A DNA stretch of 64,000 nucleotides. It comes from Coriaria nepalensis. Its lineage: Eukaryota; Streptophyta; Magnoliopsida; Cucurbitales; Coriariaceae. Made by a program: the position numbers and the translations under genes. Every line of letters begins with the position of its first letter. Position 1 is the stretch's first letter. Positions 12,701 through 25,088 of this stretch are shown piece after piece. The stretch is taken from NCBI GenBank assembly GCA_027186245.1, contig CP114490.1:7014501-7078500 (forward strand). Direction: 5' to 3'. Below the pieces are notes generated by a model. That model had not been told where the DNA came from and did not search any database. It saw nothing but the letters and a program-made list of their open reading frames with translations.

Positions 12701-14078
12701 TTTTTGCAGGTGCATGCTTAGAGGATTCCGCCTCCACAGGTGTCCCTATTGGATCAGGCCCTCTGTTACTGTCTCCGATCATAGCGGTCTGTTACATTTT
12801 CTCCATTTTATTTCTCATTTTAGGCCAGTGGTTTGAAATCTAATATTTTACAAGTTACTCCTCTTATAAAGAGCAAGAATGTACCTGTCAAAAAGAATAA
12901 AATGTAGCTTTATAATCCACATTATGATAATTTAAACAATTGTTAATTATGATTTGCTACTTCCTTACCTATTAACCAGGGGTTCTTTTCTCATCTAAGA
13001 AACATCCAAGAACCAAGGATCTATCGGTATGTACTTTTATATTATGTTATGATAACTTAAAGCAAGAACTTTTCCACTATTCCTTTCTCAGGTGCATTAC
13101 TATTTTGCCAGTTTTGAGCTCTTAATCATGTATTTTCTCTCTCCAGCCTGAAGATTTTTGGTTTAGTGCACCAAAGAAGGGAGTAATGGTGTTTGCTCTA
13201 CCTGGTGAACCCGGTATAGCTGAATTGAAGGGGGACTTCAAGATCCATTTCCATGACCGGCAAGGAGATTTCTACTGGTTCTCATTCTAAACCTTCGTCT
13301 TAAATCTTCTTCTTGTGATTTCTCAATTTTCAACTGAAATACCTTTTTTATTTTTTCTTTGAATACAATTTTCAGTTGGCTAAACACAACCATGACAGAA
13401 AATCGAAAAATTCTCACCACCAGCGAGCTTGATGGGTTTGAGAAGGTGAGTATAGCTCAATTATTTTCATCTAACAATTCTAATTTTGACTTGGCATATC
13501 TTATTGAACATTTCTGGCCTTTTTTGGTTTCTGTTCATGCTCTACAGAGGAAACTACCATCTCCAGGATTCCAAGTTGAGGTAGTTCTAGTTGATCATAA
13601 TGCCAACATTCCAGCAATACCACCTATGCTGAATATTACAACCAAGAAAGATGAAAGCTCAGTTTCAATACCCACTTTAACCAATAACGACAACTCAATT
13701 CCTCTGAACCAGAATGAAAATCCCGACTCAAATGACAAAGATGATGTCTTTTCAGACAATGAAGGAGATGAAAATGCCTCTTCACAGAGCAAGATAGAAG
13801 CTACATCCATTCCGGTAAAAGCTCCTACAACCAATCCCCCCTCCAATTCTAAAACTAGTGCAAGTTCGGACCGAGTTTCAAGCATAACACAAGCGACAAA
13901 ACAAGTGTCTCTTGGGACTAGTGTGTCAACACAAGTTCAGACTAACAATAGTGAGCCGAAAAGCGAGGTAAGGGGAGCTGTTTCTGAGGTTTCGAACTCG
14001 ACTAGTGAGTTTAAGGTTATGGCTGCCGATGCGTCTGTTTTCACATTTGGAGACGAGGAAGATTATGAGAGTGAGTAA
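9709..14078 (+). CDS. PTEN2: Plant PTEN2-type phosphoinositide/protein tyrosine phosphatase
   Basis: Twelve coding exons: 9709-10152, 10739-10840, 10924-10980, 11738-11803, 11930-12106, 12315-12401, 12529-12593, 12710-12786, 12980-13026, 13147-13277, 13376-13445, 13548-14078. All junctions are GT-AG and the phases add to 617 aa, close to the plant PTEN2 length. Residues 1-148 are a Ser/Pro-rich extension typical of plant PTEN2. The phosphatase domain follows, with a WPD-equivalent FPFDDHN (about 228-234) and the P-loop HCKAGMARTG: Cys263 is the nucleophile and Arg269 binds phosphate. A C2 domain (about residues 320-445) contains the conserved CWLNTTM segment. The Ser/Asn-rich acidic tail ends in an FGDEEDYESE-like stretch. 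The family dephosphorylates 3-phosphoinositides, and plant members also bind phosphatidic acid. No break or missing key residue was seen. The ATG is the first in the reading frame after the leader acceptor. Confidence 0.95.
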
Positions 14079-14787
14079 AAGTGCATTTAGGTTGGGTTCT
14101 GTGAACTGTCATTTTAGAATCTTTGTACATTAAAGAAGAAAAATAAAATAAAAAATTTCATGATGTAAGTGGACTGTCCGCAAATGGGTCTTGTCTTGTA
14201 TGGAATATTTGTTTGTAAATTATTCTAAGTTGTCTTTTACAGTTTATTGGTATCATGTGCAAGATAAATATATGTTTCTGAAGGTTCTAAATGTCGAGCT
14301 TTGTTTTATATATTAGTAAACATGAAATTTCTTGTTAATATTAATTGTACGTGATCATGCATAATATCATCATCTTTAACAGTTTAGTATAATTACTAAT
14401 TCTTAATTCAGTCTTTGCTAACCATCTATACAGTCATCCTTACGTGCCATAAATACTAATGATTGTACGATTCTTCATGAGGGAACAGTCGATATAATCA
14501 TCTTATTAGATTATTTATGTTATTCTTATAATTATATGATTATCAATATTTTAAATTTTAAATTTTATGCTACTTGAATTTTAATTAGGATGATCAATAT
14601 CATTTTTTTTTCTCTATTAAGTCCAACAATCTAATAAATATGATAAATAAAATACTTTTTATTATATTAAATAAATAACTATATCCATTTCATAGATGTC
14701 AACAATAGATGAGATCATTTTTTAGTGTTCATTGTTGTTTATTCAATTGATTTCCTTTGTCTTGGAAAAAAACAAAAAAAAAAAAGA
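14079..14787. other. 3' flank of PTEN2-like gene, AT-rich
   Basis: The first 250 bp contain AATAAA-like motifs (about 14144) and TTTGTA motifs consistent with the 3' UTR and polyadenylation region. The rest is AT-rich with no gene. Confidence 0.4.
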
Positions 14788-15306
14788 TTTTTGTGTCAAA
14801 TTTCGTCTAACAATATATCTACGGAGTCACACTGGTAAAATAGAATAAACACAAATGAAAGATAGGGTTTACCCTTACGAACCTCATATAATGTTTAAGT
14901 TAGTAATATGATTGAATTGATAAATCAATTAAACAACTAGAGTTGTATGCTGCTTGTGAGCATGTATCTTTTTGGTCGCATATTTATAAAGTCGAAGGGA
15001 TATTTACAGGTTTTACTTGATAAAGTTTTTTAGAGTCAAAAACTCTTAAGCTGATAATGTGTTAAGATTTCACCTTATTTTGTTATAGTCTGATGAGATT
15101 GTGGGTATGTCCGACTTTTATCCTTTTATGAGGCTGTCTTGGACCTAACATGCTTGGACCTTTCAGGCGATATACTTTGTGGCTTTTTTAGGCTGATGGG
15201 CACAGGGCCTTATAGGCAATATACCTTACCTTGTTCATGAGTTGTAGCCTCTTTAATTCTAGCATGGACTCGAGCATAAGTCGAAGGAGTATTTTTGTCA
15301 TCATCA
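14788..15306 (-). repeat. 3' LTR of the gypsy-like element (left)
   Basis: Direct repeat partner of 20022-20497. On the minus strand it begins TGATGATGAC right after a polypurine tract. It ends (plus-strand left edge) near TTTTTGTGTCAAATTTC, equivalent to TGTTGGTGTCAAATTTC of the other LTR. It is many substitutions away from its partner, so the insertion is old. The left edge is accurate to a few bases only. Confidence 0.62.
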
Positions 15307-15908
15307 GCTACCCCCTTGGCATAAGTCAATGTTGCGCGTCAGGTTGTGACAAAAAAATTTATACGTGCTTTCGCAAGTTTGATCAGCTAGAATTCATCAG
15401 GATAAGAGTTTTCTCATTGGTTGATGGAAGAATAGAAAGTATAAATATCTCATATTTCCCTCTTTACTTTTCACCATTTCTTTTTTCCTTCTTTTCTCTT
15501 TTCCCTCTTCTTCTTTATTTTTTCCTTCTAGGTCTCTCCTAAATCTAGCCACCTTCCTCCTCCCTTCTTAGCGATGAAGTTTGAACATTCTCCTTGAATG
15601 CACTTTTTCTTCTATTGAAGGTTCGTCATTCCAAGCTATAGGTCTATCTTCAATGTGGGTCTCTTTCTCCCTCTTCCATTCGGCCTCCTCCTCCCTCAGC
15701 TCGATTGTGGCTACGCGGCGTGAAGGGGTCAATCTCAGCTTGGACTTTTGGTAACAGAGTGAGGCGTGGTTGGCTAAGCGTGAAGCGTGCTTAGCTCGAC
15801 ATGAGGTATCCTCTTCTTCCTTAGTCAGATCCTTGCGTCCTCCCCCCACCCTCCCTTTTTTTTCCCCTGAGTGGCCATTAACTATGATATTGAGGACAAA
15901 AGGGTTGG

Positions 15909-15912
<4 letters not shown>

Positions 15913-15942
<30 letters not shown>
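15913..15942. repeat. Homopolymer T run of about 30
   Basis: An uninterrupted T tract of about 30 bases lies inside the gypsy-like element, about 600 bp from the 3' LTR. On the minus strand it is poly(A), so it might mark the end of a captured or retroposed sequence, or it may be an assembly-prone homopolymer. Confidence 0.8.
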
Positions 15943-16339
15943 CTGTTGGCCTTCTTAGTGTTGCTTGGCCCAAGTGCTCGGCCGGTTTAGTGGTCGTCGG
16001 CTTAAGTGTTTGGCAATGTATGCAAAGTCCATAATTTGACCATGTTTTTCACTTGTTAGGTGATTTGTCAACTTTGTTCGTCACCTGTAAGGGATCCCCC
16101 ACTAACATGTTAGTGGGTCTTCTTTCTCGGCCTTGATCCTTCATTCTTCCATCACTCCTGCCTGTTTCGGGCACTCCCTCAAGTACATTATTTCTTTCTT
16201 TTCTAGCTTTAGGTCGGTTGGGTCAACTGGCATTCAACATACTTAATCTTTTAGGCATGAACTTTAGTTAGGATTTTGAATTTTAGCTTTAAGGCTAGTG
16301 TGGGTTTTCAAAAATTACTTTCTTTCGTTCTAGGACAGT

Positions 16340-17600
16340 TAGAGGGTGATCTTTTTTTTTTTGTGTGGATAATGGGCTTTTGGAATATGATGCGCCCTTG
16401 AAGGAACCCGGGACTAAGCCCCATTTGTTTAACGAAGATCCAATGGAGGTGAACTCTATAGTTTGCGTTGCCGACACAGAGGGGTGCTTTATCCAATATT
16501 GGGTTCCTATTGCTACCTACCTTTGCCTCCCCCTACTTCTGAGAATATAACAAATGTTGGAGAACCCAATATCGAGTTTAAACTAATGCCTACCTTCACC
16601 TCCCTCCTAATTCTAAGAACACGAAAGAAATCTCCTTTAACATGAAATGTATCAAGTAGACATGCACGTTCCTCTTCATTCCGTTATTGTGGGAGTCTTA
16701 GATTCTTTTAAGATACCTCCTAGCCAAATGTCACATAATGGTTGGAGATTCATACTCAGGACTTATATCTTGTGGAAGAGGCTTGCCAAAATAGAGCTTA
16801 ATCTTCTTTTAATCTCTAAGATGTTTCGGACCAATCTTGGATGTTATGGCTTTTACTTCCTTTTTTTCAATGAGGGTCGGGAGCTTTCTTCATCTAACCA
16901 CTTTTAGAGGAAGAGATGGTTTGCTGTGGGAGATAAGTGGTTGCTCTCTTCGGGTGATGATCTGACCGAGCAATGTTGCTCAAGATTCAGGTGGACTTTT
17001 CAATAATGAAATTTCAAGCTTAAGTGCCTACACAACCTCTTTCTTCTTTGCACAACTTTATTTTTATTGGTACTTTATGTCACCTTATTACCTTATTGTC
17101 TTCCCTTTCTCTTTTTACGGATGCACTTCCTAAAAAGAGTGAGTTTTCCGATTTTGAGCTTGATATCATTGAGAAAATATAGAGATATGACATCACCCTC
17201 AATATTTCTCCACTTTGTTGATCGAAGAGAACTTGTTGGAGGTTAGTCTCATCTCTCGAGAGGTCCTTCCTTCTCCCACTACTCCTTAGCGAGGTTTTGA
17301 CAACCTTATGGAATCCTTTCTCATACCGCATATTCCATTCACACTCTTATCACTTTTTTGTGCAGGGAATCAATTGAGGGTCGAGGTAGTTGTTGCTAAG
17401 CTCAGTAGGAAGAGGAAAAATACGGCTGATAATGGTTCAATAAGGAAAAGAGACGATTCTGAAAGACTTGGGTTGGCTAAGTCACTCTCCCCCTCCTCCT
17501 GCGATTACTTTGGGGGCCATAGGCATGGATGGGTCAACCCCTTCATTGAAAAAGATTCCATCCTCTTCTGCTTCCACTTCTGCTCAACCTGACCCTTCTC
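16340..17600 (+). pseudogene. Broken antisense ORF of the gypsy-like element (Transposase_28-like protein)
   Basis: On the plus strand, opposite to the LTR orientation, successive open stretches (16365-16550, 16647-16907, 17308-17592) resemble the plant proteins described as putative gypsy-type transposon proteins (Pfam Transposase_28). The recognisable part is 16647-16907, with MSHNGWRFILRTYILWK, then the segment FRTNLGCYGFYFLFF, and after a stop RKRWFAV and SRFRWTF blocks. A basic KLSRKRKN segment lies in 17308-17592. Several stops separate the pieces, so it is dead. Antisense ORFs of this kind between pol and the 3' LTR are known in Tat-lineage elements, and the position here fits. The function of the family is not known to me. 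Confidence 0.5.
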
Positions 17601-18039
17601 CATCACTCCACTTAGCGGGATGTCCCCATTTGTAAAATATTTGGTTGTGTTTCCTTGGATGCATTATCTCAAAAGAGAATCTCTTTTGCTTTGAAGAAGA
17701 TGAGGTGAGCGCCTGATGGAGTGTGAATCAAAAGTCTTTGGATCACTTTTCGGAAGAGATTCCTCACCTTATGCCTAGGTCATCTCTCGACTATCTAGTT
17801 AGTCAATAAAGATCCTTCACATGTCATTAGGCGAAACCCATTTTGGAAAAATAGACCTATGACATTCGGACCAAAGACCACCACCATCAAGAACATAAGC
17901 CATGTGCAATACTTCTTAGGTATCTTGAAGGAACCAATTTCAAAAACCTAATCAACTATCAAGTTTTATGAAACCAAAAAAAGTATAGATGAGTATTATA
18001 TCTATCTAGCCTCCTTTCTCCTCTGAAATCTGGACAAAT

Positions 18040-19720
18040 TTCCACTTAACTAGCTTTCAACCACTACTACCGTCGACCGTCACCTCTTTGTCGGATTACA
18101 AAGCTACCACCCGGCTTCTATCGATATCTATGTAGATGACAACTCACTTTGTTATTTCTCGGTTGATTTATCAACTTGTGTAATTAATCATCTAAGAGGA
18201 AGGATGAGGTTTGAGAGAAAAGATGGGGACTCTCTCATTTTTCTCTCTCTAGTGGGAGACAATGTGGAAAGAACAGAGCCCTAAGGTTTTATCTTGTCCT
18301 TTATATACGCAAGTGACTTGGGCCCAAAGCCCAAGTGAACTTTATAAGCCCAAACCCATTTTATTAGGTGCTCGGGTTTTATTTTCCCTTTTAACTTTAT
18401 TATTTCAATAAATTAAAATAATAAAATATTATTTTAAAATAAATTTAAACTTTACTATATAAAGTTGTATTTTTATTTTGGGCTAACTATATGGGCCCGG
18501 TTAGCCCCATTTAACTTTAATATGCAACGGTTCTTCCCTTTGACTGAAAAATTATTTTTTGACTTAATAATAATTAAATCTCTATTAAATAATTATTGTG
18601 GTCATCTTAATCATTTCTAAATCACACTTCAGTTATGCTATCAGTGCAGGTGTGACTTAGACTTAACAAATTAAACTAATTAATGATTTAAGTCTTTAAA
18701 TAAAGTTCTCTAAGAACGAGCTAAATTCCTCTAAGATTAGATCTCTAACTAATGATCTAATCATCCATAATGTGTGTGATCAACTACGTTCTATATTCCC
18801 ATGGCAGGTGCACCCCATAACTACTTATTGAGTTTTATCCATTCTTTACGAACGGATCGCTTAACTTTGAAAACTTCATTTTCAAAACAAACAGTTAATA
18901 TGATTATCATCCATGATCAGATTAACTTAAACCACCAAAACCACATTAGCCTCTAACAAAGTGTATGAGCCACTCATGTAATGAGAAGTACTTGAAATCT
19001 TAAAAAGATCTTATAACCTTAAAAAAAACCTATAATGACTATTATCATACCAAACTAATCTTTCTATCATTGCCAAATCCCGATCTATCTTAGGGTATAG
19101 TTTAACTGTTAATCTCCAATAGACATATCATATGAATCATGTGATACCTTAGTGCAATTGAGACAATGGATTTATGAAAAACTCATTTTCTAATCATATT
19201 ACTTTACAAAGATTTCTTATTGCTCAAGGTACATCACTCATAGGATTTATCCTCTTGATAATGAGATGATGGATCTCGTCTTACCACCCTACAGACTACA
19301 TATACTCGAACACATGCACAATGATTCGCTCATTTAGTAGCCTTTGGCTAAGATCACGTGGAGCGATATCAAAGCATGATATCTTATATGCAAGAATTGT
19401 GGTGATCTTATGTCTGAGGATCACAAATACTACAGTCATTGGATAAGTCTCATTATCAGTCATTATCATTACCATTGAGGCTTATCAAATGATCACATTC
19501 AATGATTTAATCATTGAATGAATCACTTGCATGTCTGTCCTGGTATTCACTAATACTGATGATTATGAGAATATTATTCTTACAAGAGGAATGTAGCTCA
19601 TACAATAATCTTCCTAAATTGTGAATGTCTCTTATGATAATCCTACGATTAGGTTGTTGCTATTATGTAGTCATATGGCCATGAAGGTGTTATAATCTCC
19701 TCCCTTATATGCATTTTTGC
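18040..19720. mobile_element. LTR-like insertion (family B, copy 1) nested in the gypsy-like element
   Basis: This segment is collinear with 49550-51130. Shared landmarks include TGTGTGAY at about 18772 (compare 50184), CATAACTAC and CACCATAACTACATTAGCCT-like blocks, CCTATAATGACTATTA, ATACATCACTCAT, TATCCTCTTGATAATGAG, and a GATCACAA block near 19418. It is also a distant relative of family A: all four copies share the TGTGTGAC block and the following CA-rich block. No coding sequence was found. The borders are estimates because the terminal motifs were not clear. Confidence 0.5.
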
Positions 19721-20021
19721 TAATGTTGTTTGCTCAGTGATGACATTTCGTACAATTTCGGCGATATCCTTCCATGTGAGCTCTGGGGCATATGTATGTG
19801 TCATTGCTTGTCGCTGGTTGATTGGTCTTCTAGACCTCGTTGTCAGTACATTTTGAGGACCAACTTAAAGTGTCGTAGTTAGGTCTCTAGGAGCGGAATC
19901 ATGAGATCCCCCCTGAAGGGGCCACTGAGTCGCTCTCTGTGATTTGATTCATGATACAGTTCGCTTACGTAAACTTTTGATGTTGAAGGAAAATTGGCAA
20001 TCCCCACAGTCAGCAGTAAAA

Positions 20022-20497
20022 TGTTGGTGTCAAATTTCATTTAATAGTATGTCCACATAATCATACCTACAAAATAGAGAAAATATGAAGGGAAGGTAAG
20101 GGTCACTACCTATGAACTCCCTCTGATGCTTGAGTTTGTAATATGATTAAAGTGATAAATCAATTAAATAACTAGAGTTGTGTGCTTATGAACATGTACC
20201 TTTTTGGTCACAAGTCTTCTAAAGTCAAAATTCTTGAATGGATAGAGTTTGTTAAGATTGAACATGATTATGGTGTTTATCTTATGAGATTGCGGATATG
20301 TTCAACCTTCATCCTCGTATGAGGCAATCTTAGACCTAACACTCTTAAAACCTTTATGGAAATATATTTAGTAGTGTTCTTAAATTGATGGGCACTAGGC
20401 CTTGTAGGTGATATGTCTCGCCTTATTCTTGGATTGTAGCCCCCTTAATTCTAGTACGGACCCGAGCCCAATTCGAGAGGATATTTTGGTCCTCTTA
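20022..20497 (-). repeat. 5' LTR of the gypsy-like element (right)
   Basis: Plus-strand left edge TGTTGGTGTCAAATTTC directly follows the primer-binding block. The right edge is estimated from alignment with the left LTR (about CCTCTTA). It is homologous throughout to 14788-15306 with many substitutions and small gaps. Confidence 0.6.
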
Positions 20498-21814
20498 AAT
20501 TTACTTTGTCATGAAATATATCTCTTCAAAATCAATTTACATTGTTGATTTCATTTTGTGCCTTTAATTTTGAGATAGGGTTTATCCTATCCCTCTTCCT
20601 GAATCTGATTTAGGGGAATAAATTTCTAGGGCATAAAACTTTTCAAGCTCGAAGCAAATCGTGAAGAAAATGGAGGAAATGCGAAGGAAGTAGTGAAGAG
20701 AAGGAAGAAGCCCACATGAAAATCATGAAATGCTGAAGGAGGGGGAAGAATTGGTGAAGTCAAGGTGATGTGGATTGGCTCGTTTTTAGCCATACTTAGA
20801 TCTCGTATACAGCTCCTTCGTTTGGTCGGTCTCATGCTTCAATTTTTATGTGGCTCAATTCATAACCTTTGGATTAAGAATGAATGGTCCAAATTAAAAG
20901 GACAGGATAGACTGGTAAAACATTGAAACGGCACTGAATCCTCTCTCAAAACTAGTCACAGTCTGACGTACCAAATGTAACGAATTAATATGACATCACC
21001 ATCTAAATTCATAACGTGACAAAAAAAAATTTGGGTAAAATCATTATCATTAGCCACAAAGCAGAAGAAGTCCACTATTACTATTGAGTTGATCCACTCA
21101 AACATTGTATGTATGGTTTGATTTGTGTAATCCATTTTGAAACGTTATGAAAACGTCAAATTCAAGTACTTTCTTCGTATTTGGCCAAAAGACAGATTTG
21201 TCCTAAGAACTCGTTACATAATTAAATATTAATTTTTAAGTATTTCTACGCAACTTCATTAAAGTACATTTTGGTTAGCTTCTTGTTTGTCAAAATAAAA
21301 GTCAACTTATTTTCTAGATTAAAAACATCAAGGGATCAACTAAGATTTATAACCACAATTTTCTCTATACTAAGAATTTTAATTTTCTTTTTCGTTGAAA
21401 TTATTTTAATATTCTTCATTAATATTCTTTTTTTTTTATTTGAAGAAAAAATAATTAATCAAATATGACTTATTATTTAATAAATTTTATATTTAATTTA
21501 AAAAAAATAAAAAAATATATATATCTAATTTTAAAAAACGCAAAAATTAGACCATACAAAAATGATAAAATTGCCGCGTAAAGAGAACTCTCAGCACGAT
21601 TACTTTCCCGCGTCAAACTCGTTACCGAGTCCATACTAAACGAGTAACGTGTTTTTTTTTTTTTTTTTCTTTTTCTTTTCGGAATTTGTGTAGTTTCTAT
21701 AAAGGCAGAGGACTTTTAGTTCTAGTTCCAATTCAGTTAAATTTAGAAATCACTGTCTTTTCATCTTTCTCTGATTTCTCTTTTTTTTTTATAACTCCAC
21801 TTGTATATTCTTCC
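20498..21814. other. Intergenic DNA upstream of the C2-domain gene
   Basis: No gene seen. A minus-strand open stretch at 20626-20835 is low complexity (GAAG-rich on the plus strand) and is not believable as a protein. 21400-21560 is very AT-rich. From about 21580 the DNA becomes less AT-rich, and 21650-21810 is T/CT-rich, as expected for a plant promoter and 5' UTR. The first ATG of the downstream gene is at 21815. Confidence 0.35.
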
Positions 21815-23677
21815 ATGTCGGTTTCTGGAATCCATGGACAGCTTCTTGAAGTTACAGGTATACTTTTACTGCTCCTCCTATTCTTCTCTACTGCTTTTAC
21901 GGGGTCATTGAATTGTTTTCTGGATCGGAACAGTCGTTGGATGCAATAGATTAAAGGACACGGAGTGGTTTTCACGGCAGGACCCATACGTTTGCCTTGA
22001 ATATGGAAGCAACAAGCATCGCACATCAACTTGTACAGGTTACGGTTTCTTTTTTTTCTTTTTTTTTCTTTTTTTCTGTGGAGATGTTTTAATCTGAGAT
22101 AAGGTCATACTCGAGTTGAGTTTGATCTTCGTTGTTTTTTTTTTTTTAATTCTGGTGTAGATGGTGGTAAAAACCCTAAATTCCAGGAGAAATTTGTATT
22201 CCCATTAATCGAAGGACTAAGAGAGATAAACTTACAAGTCTGGAATAGCAATATAATTATGACTGATGACTTCATCGGCAGTGGAAAGTAAATTAGTCTT
22301 GAATTCTTTGTTAGTCTTGAAATTCTTTTTGTCTTGCGTATTTCGGATTCTGATTCTGTTTGTTTGCAGGGTTCAATTGCAAAAAGTTCTCTCGCAAGGT
22401 TACGACGACAATGCTTGGCAACTTCAGTCTCAAACTGGAAGGTAAGGAGAAAACATGGAGCCCTTTGAGTGTATCTGTAGATTTTAATGTTAGTTGTGTG
22501 ATTCATTCTGTTAGTATTTTTCTGCCATTGATGATATCCTAGTTTGGTTGAAGCTGCGATTGGTCTTAACGATTTTGAAAATTAAATTTATCTGGGGAAC
22601 TTGATGCTCTCTGTTCATACAAGTAGGTTTGTTTACTATTGGCAACTTTGATTTTACTTGGTCCTCATAGAAGTATGATTACAAAAGCTCATATATAAAT
22701 ATTTCAGAAACTCATCTGTATGCATCAATCATCGTGCATATTTGAATATTTCTTCTTGACATATAATGAATGGAATCAATTGCTTCTTCCTTGATATGAG
22801 CAAAATCGGTTTTTTCTAATGCTTCCAAGTATTTCAACACCAAATGAGGTCCTTATCATGTGTCGCATTAACGTGATTTTAGTTATTTTCTCTTGTTGTG
22901 AGCTCATGATGCCATTATAACCTTGAGTTTGTTTGTCTATAAATTCTGTGTGTTTAGAAACTGGGTTGTAGAACCATGGGATGACCATTTAGATTATTAT
23001 ACAAATCCTTTTTAAAATTACGTCTGCGAGTTCATTTTGTTCACAATTAAGGATGTCTTATCTTATATGATTTAAAGTTTTCACTTCCTTTTTGCAGAGC
23101 TGCTGGAGAAGTACGCCTAATACTGCATTATTCAAATGCCAATGTAAGCTATACTCTTTAAGAAAATCTCGGGAGATTATTAAAAAATAATCCTCTGAAT
23201 CATGAGATTAAGTATCATTATTATAATTACTGCAGAAACCGGCTTCAAGTCATGCTCATTCAGCACCACATTACGGAGCACCAACTGGACCACCCCACGT
23301 CCCACCATACTCTTCTTACCCACCAGCACCACCACCTGCCTCTCCTTATGCTTCCTATGGCACGCCGCCTTACCCAGCTTCATCCCCCTATCCTTCCTAC
23401 CCACCTAATCCTTCTGGATATCCTCCCTTTAATCATGCCTCATATCCACAATCTCCATATCCTACCACCCCTTATCATACTGACTATCCTCCCGCTCCCT
23501 ATCCTCCCAATCCTGCTTATCCTCCACCACCACGCACTTCACCTTTCTATCCTTCAGGTAGCCTTTTCTTTCATATTTGAATTTTTCATTTTTGAACTGA
23601 AACAAGCTTTACCCCCTTTTTTTCCCCCTGAATTAGGTGGTGCTTATCCGGGAACCTATCCTCGACCACCGTACTGA
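21815..23677 (+). CDS. Small C2-domain protein with Pro/Tyr-rich C-terminal tail (SRC2 / elicitor-responsive type)
   Basis: Seven coding exons: 21815-21857, 21934-22038, 22161-22287, 22370-22441, 23098-23143, 23236-23557, 23637-23677. Every junction is GT-AG and the phases give 251 aa. Residues about 5-130 form a single C2 domain: GQLLEVTVVGCNRLKD, then QDPYVCLEYG with the Asp expected in calcium-binding loop 1, then NPKFQEKFVFP, and DDFIGSGK with acidic residues of loop 3. The rest (about 132-251) is a low-complexity tail rich in YPP, PPY and SPYPSYPP repeats, as in plant SRC2-like proteins. Such proteins bind membranes in a calcium-dependent way and move in ER or endomembrane trafficking and stress signalling. 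There is no transmembrane segment. The exact subfamily is not settled. The third codon positions and tail look intact. Confidence 0.88.
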
Positions 23678-25088
23678 GATCTCGATACAAGCTGGTGACG
23701 TTTTGTTTATTATTGTTTCAACTTTTATGGATTTGCTTGAGATTATTAGCTTGTGTTTCTTGTGCATATTTTTCATGTTTGTGTTTTTTCTCCAAAGATT
23801 CTGTGGATTCATTATTTTGTAATGTGGAAGAAACATTCTGCTTAAAGACTGCATTCGCCTTACTAGATTGAAAACAAACGTCAAACCGCAATCTCTTGTG
23901 GCTATATTTCATTGTTTGTTTGTTTGTTTTTTTTTTTTTTTCAATTAGCTTCAATCGAAATCAGTAAATTCTGTTTAATTAGCTTTACTATGCAAAGTTT
24001 CAAACTCTAACCCAAGGACCTTAAAGATAGAGGCAAGATTCTAACCACTTGATTAGCTTTCAATTAATTTAAGGGTAGAGGATCAAATAAATGCAAGTTC
24101 GTTTATGGCATGATCTAACCGACAATGCTAGAGACATGACATGCAAGATCAATGCAACGGAATTGATTTTAATGCATTCCGACATTCGAGATCAACAAAC
24201 ACAATGGGATTGAGTGAGATTAATGTTGGGATCAACAGCCAGCTAGTGAAGAAGTCTTAATGAATGAGCCATGGCAATTGAGATCACCATGACTGATTTT
24301 CGGTGCTGAATTAGCAAAACAAAATTAGTTTCACCAGTTGAGTTAACCATTGGCTCAAAAACAAGAGTGTTGGCTTTCTTACTAAAACGACAACGGTCCA
24401 ATACATAATGCTTGATTCGGAAGGAATGAATTTACACCAATATATAGCGTATATATTCCTCTCTTGCTACAGCAAGTATTTTAGAACAAAGATGAAGTCC
24501 ATTGCCATCAAACAAACTTAGACTAATAGGTCTTACAAACTTTTGCATAACTTTGGCTAATTCAATCGGTCTGCACGCTTAACCTCATGTATCTCATCTT
24601 CACGACCCCTCTCCTCTTTCGCTCTCTCTGGTTTGAAGAAACTTTAGATGCGAGAAAGAGATAAACTGAGGTAAGGATATCATCTTTTTGAAGCTTATGA
24701 TCGTTGTTAAAAATGTCATCTTTTGGGCTTCCAATCTTGTACTTGGATCTTTGATAGTTTTTTCTTTCTTTGATTATACTGAGAAATGAGAATGAAAATT
24801 AAAAGGTATAAGGATTTCAATATATTCAATAATGAAAACGATTCTCAAAACCCTCTGAAAATGAAACCAATGAAATGAGAATCAAATCACTAACCTAATC
24901 TTCTAGAACAAAATCATTTCTTCCACCAACCCAACATGGCTAAATGCAATTTTATTTGCATAAAATAAAATAAATCATATCACTTGCACCAACTCAAATA
25001 GGAATATAACAGAAGAGAAATCATTGAAATCGACATTACTTCAAACCCATTAACTTCATTCTCTCTCTCTCTCTATCTCTCAACAAAA
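23678..25088. other. Spacer between C2-domain gene and LRR gene
   Basis: The first 200 bp are the probable 3' UTR of the C2-domain gene. Around 24000-24060 is a CTCTAACCCAAGGACC-type word seen in many plant repeats, but no tRNA or SINE structure could be confirmed. The last 60 bp before the LRR start are CT-rich (TCTCTCTCTC), a usual plant 5' UTR composition. Confidence 0.35.

Larger units (their letters stand above)
14788..20497 (-). mobile_element. Ty3/gypsy-like LTR retrotransposon, minus strand, gag-pol lost, nested insertion
   Basis: Two diverged direct repeats bound the element: 14788-15306 and 20022-20497. They share landmarks such as GATAAATCAATTAAA, AACTAGAGTTGT, TGATGGGCAC and TTTAATTCTAG in the same order. 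Orientation comes from the priming sites. Just inside the right LTR (about 19990-20021), the minus strand reads a degraded version of the gypsy-type primer-binding block ending GGGGATTGCC. Just inside the left LTR (15307-15319), the minus strand reads a purine tract (CCAAGGGGGTAGC) followed by TG. The 5' LTR is therefore on the right. No intact gag-pol remains. The body carries a plus-strand, antisense, broken ORF (16640-17600) and a separate LTR copy nested at about 18040-19720. Tat/Grande-type lineage is an inference. No clear target duplication was seen. Confidence 0.65.

Noticed and set aside
23252..23677. 141-codon frame rich in His, Leu and Pro overlapping the C2 protein tail
   Set aside because: It is the +1 shadow of the repetitive Pro/Tyr-rich exon; repeats in one frame keep the others open.
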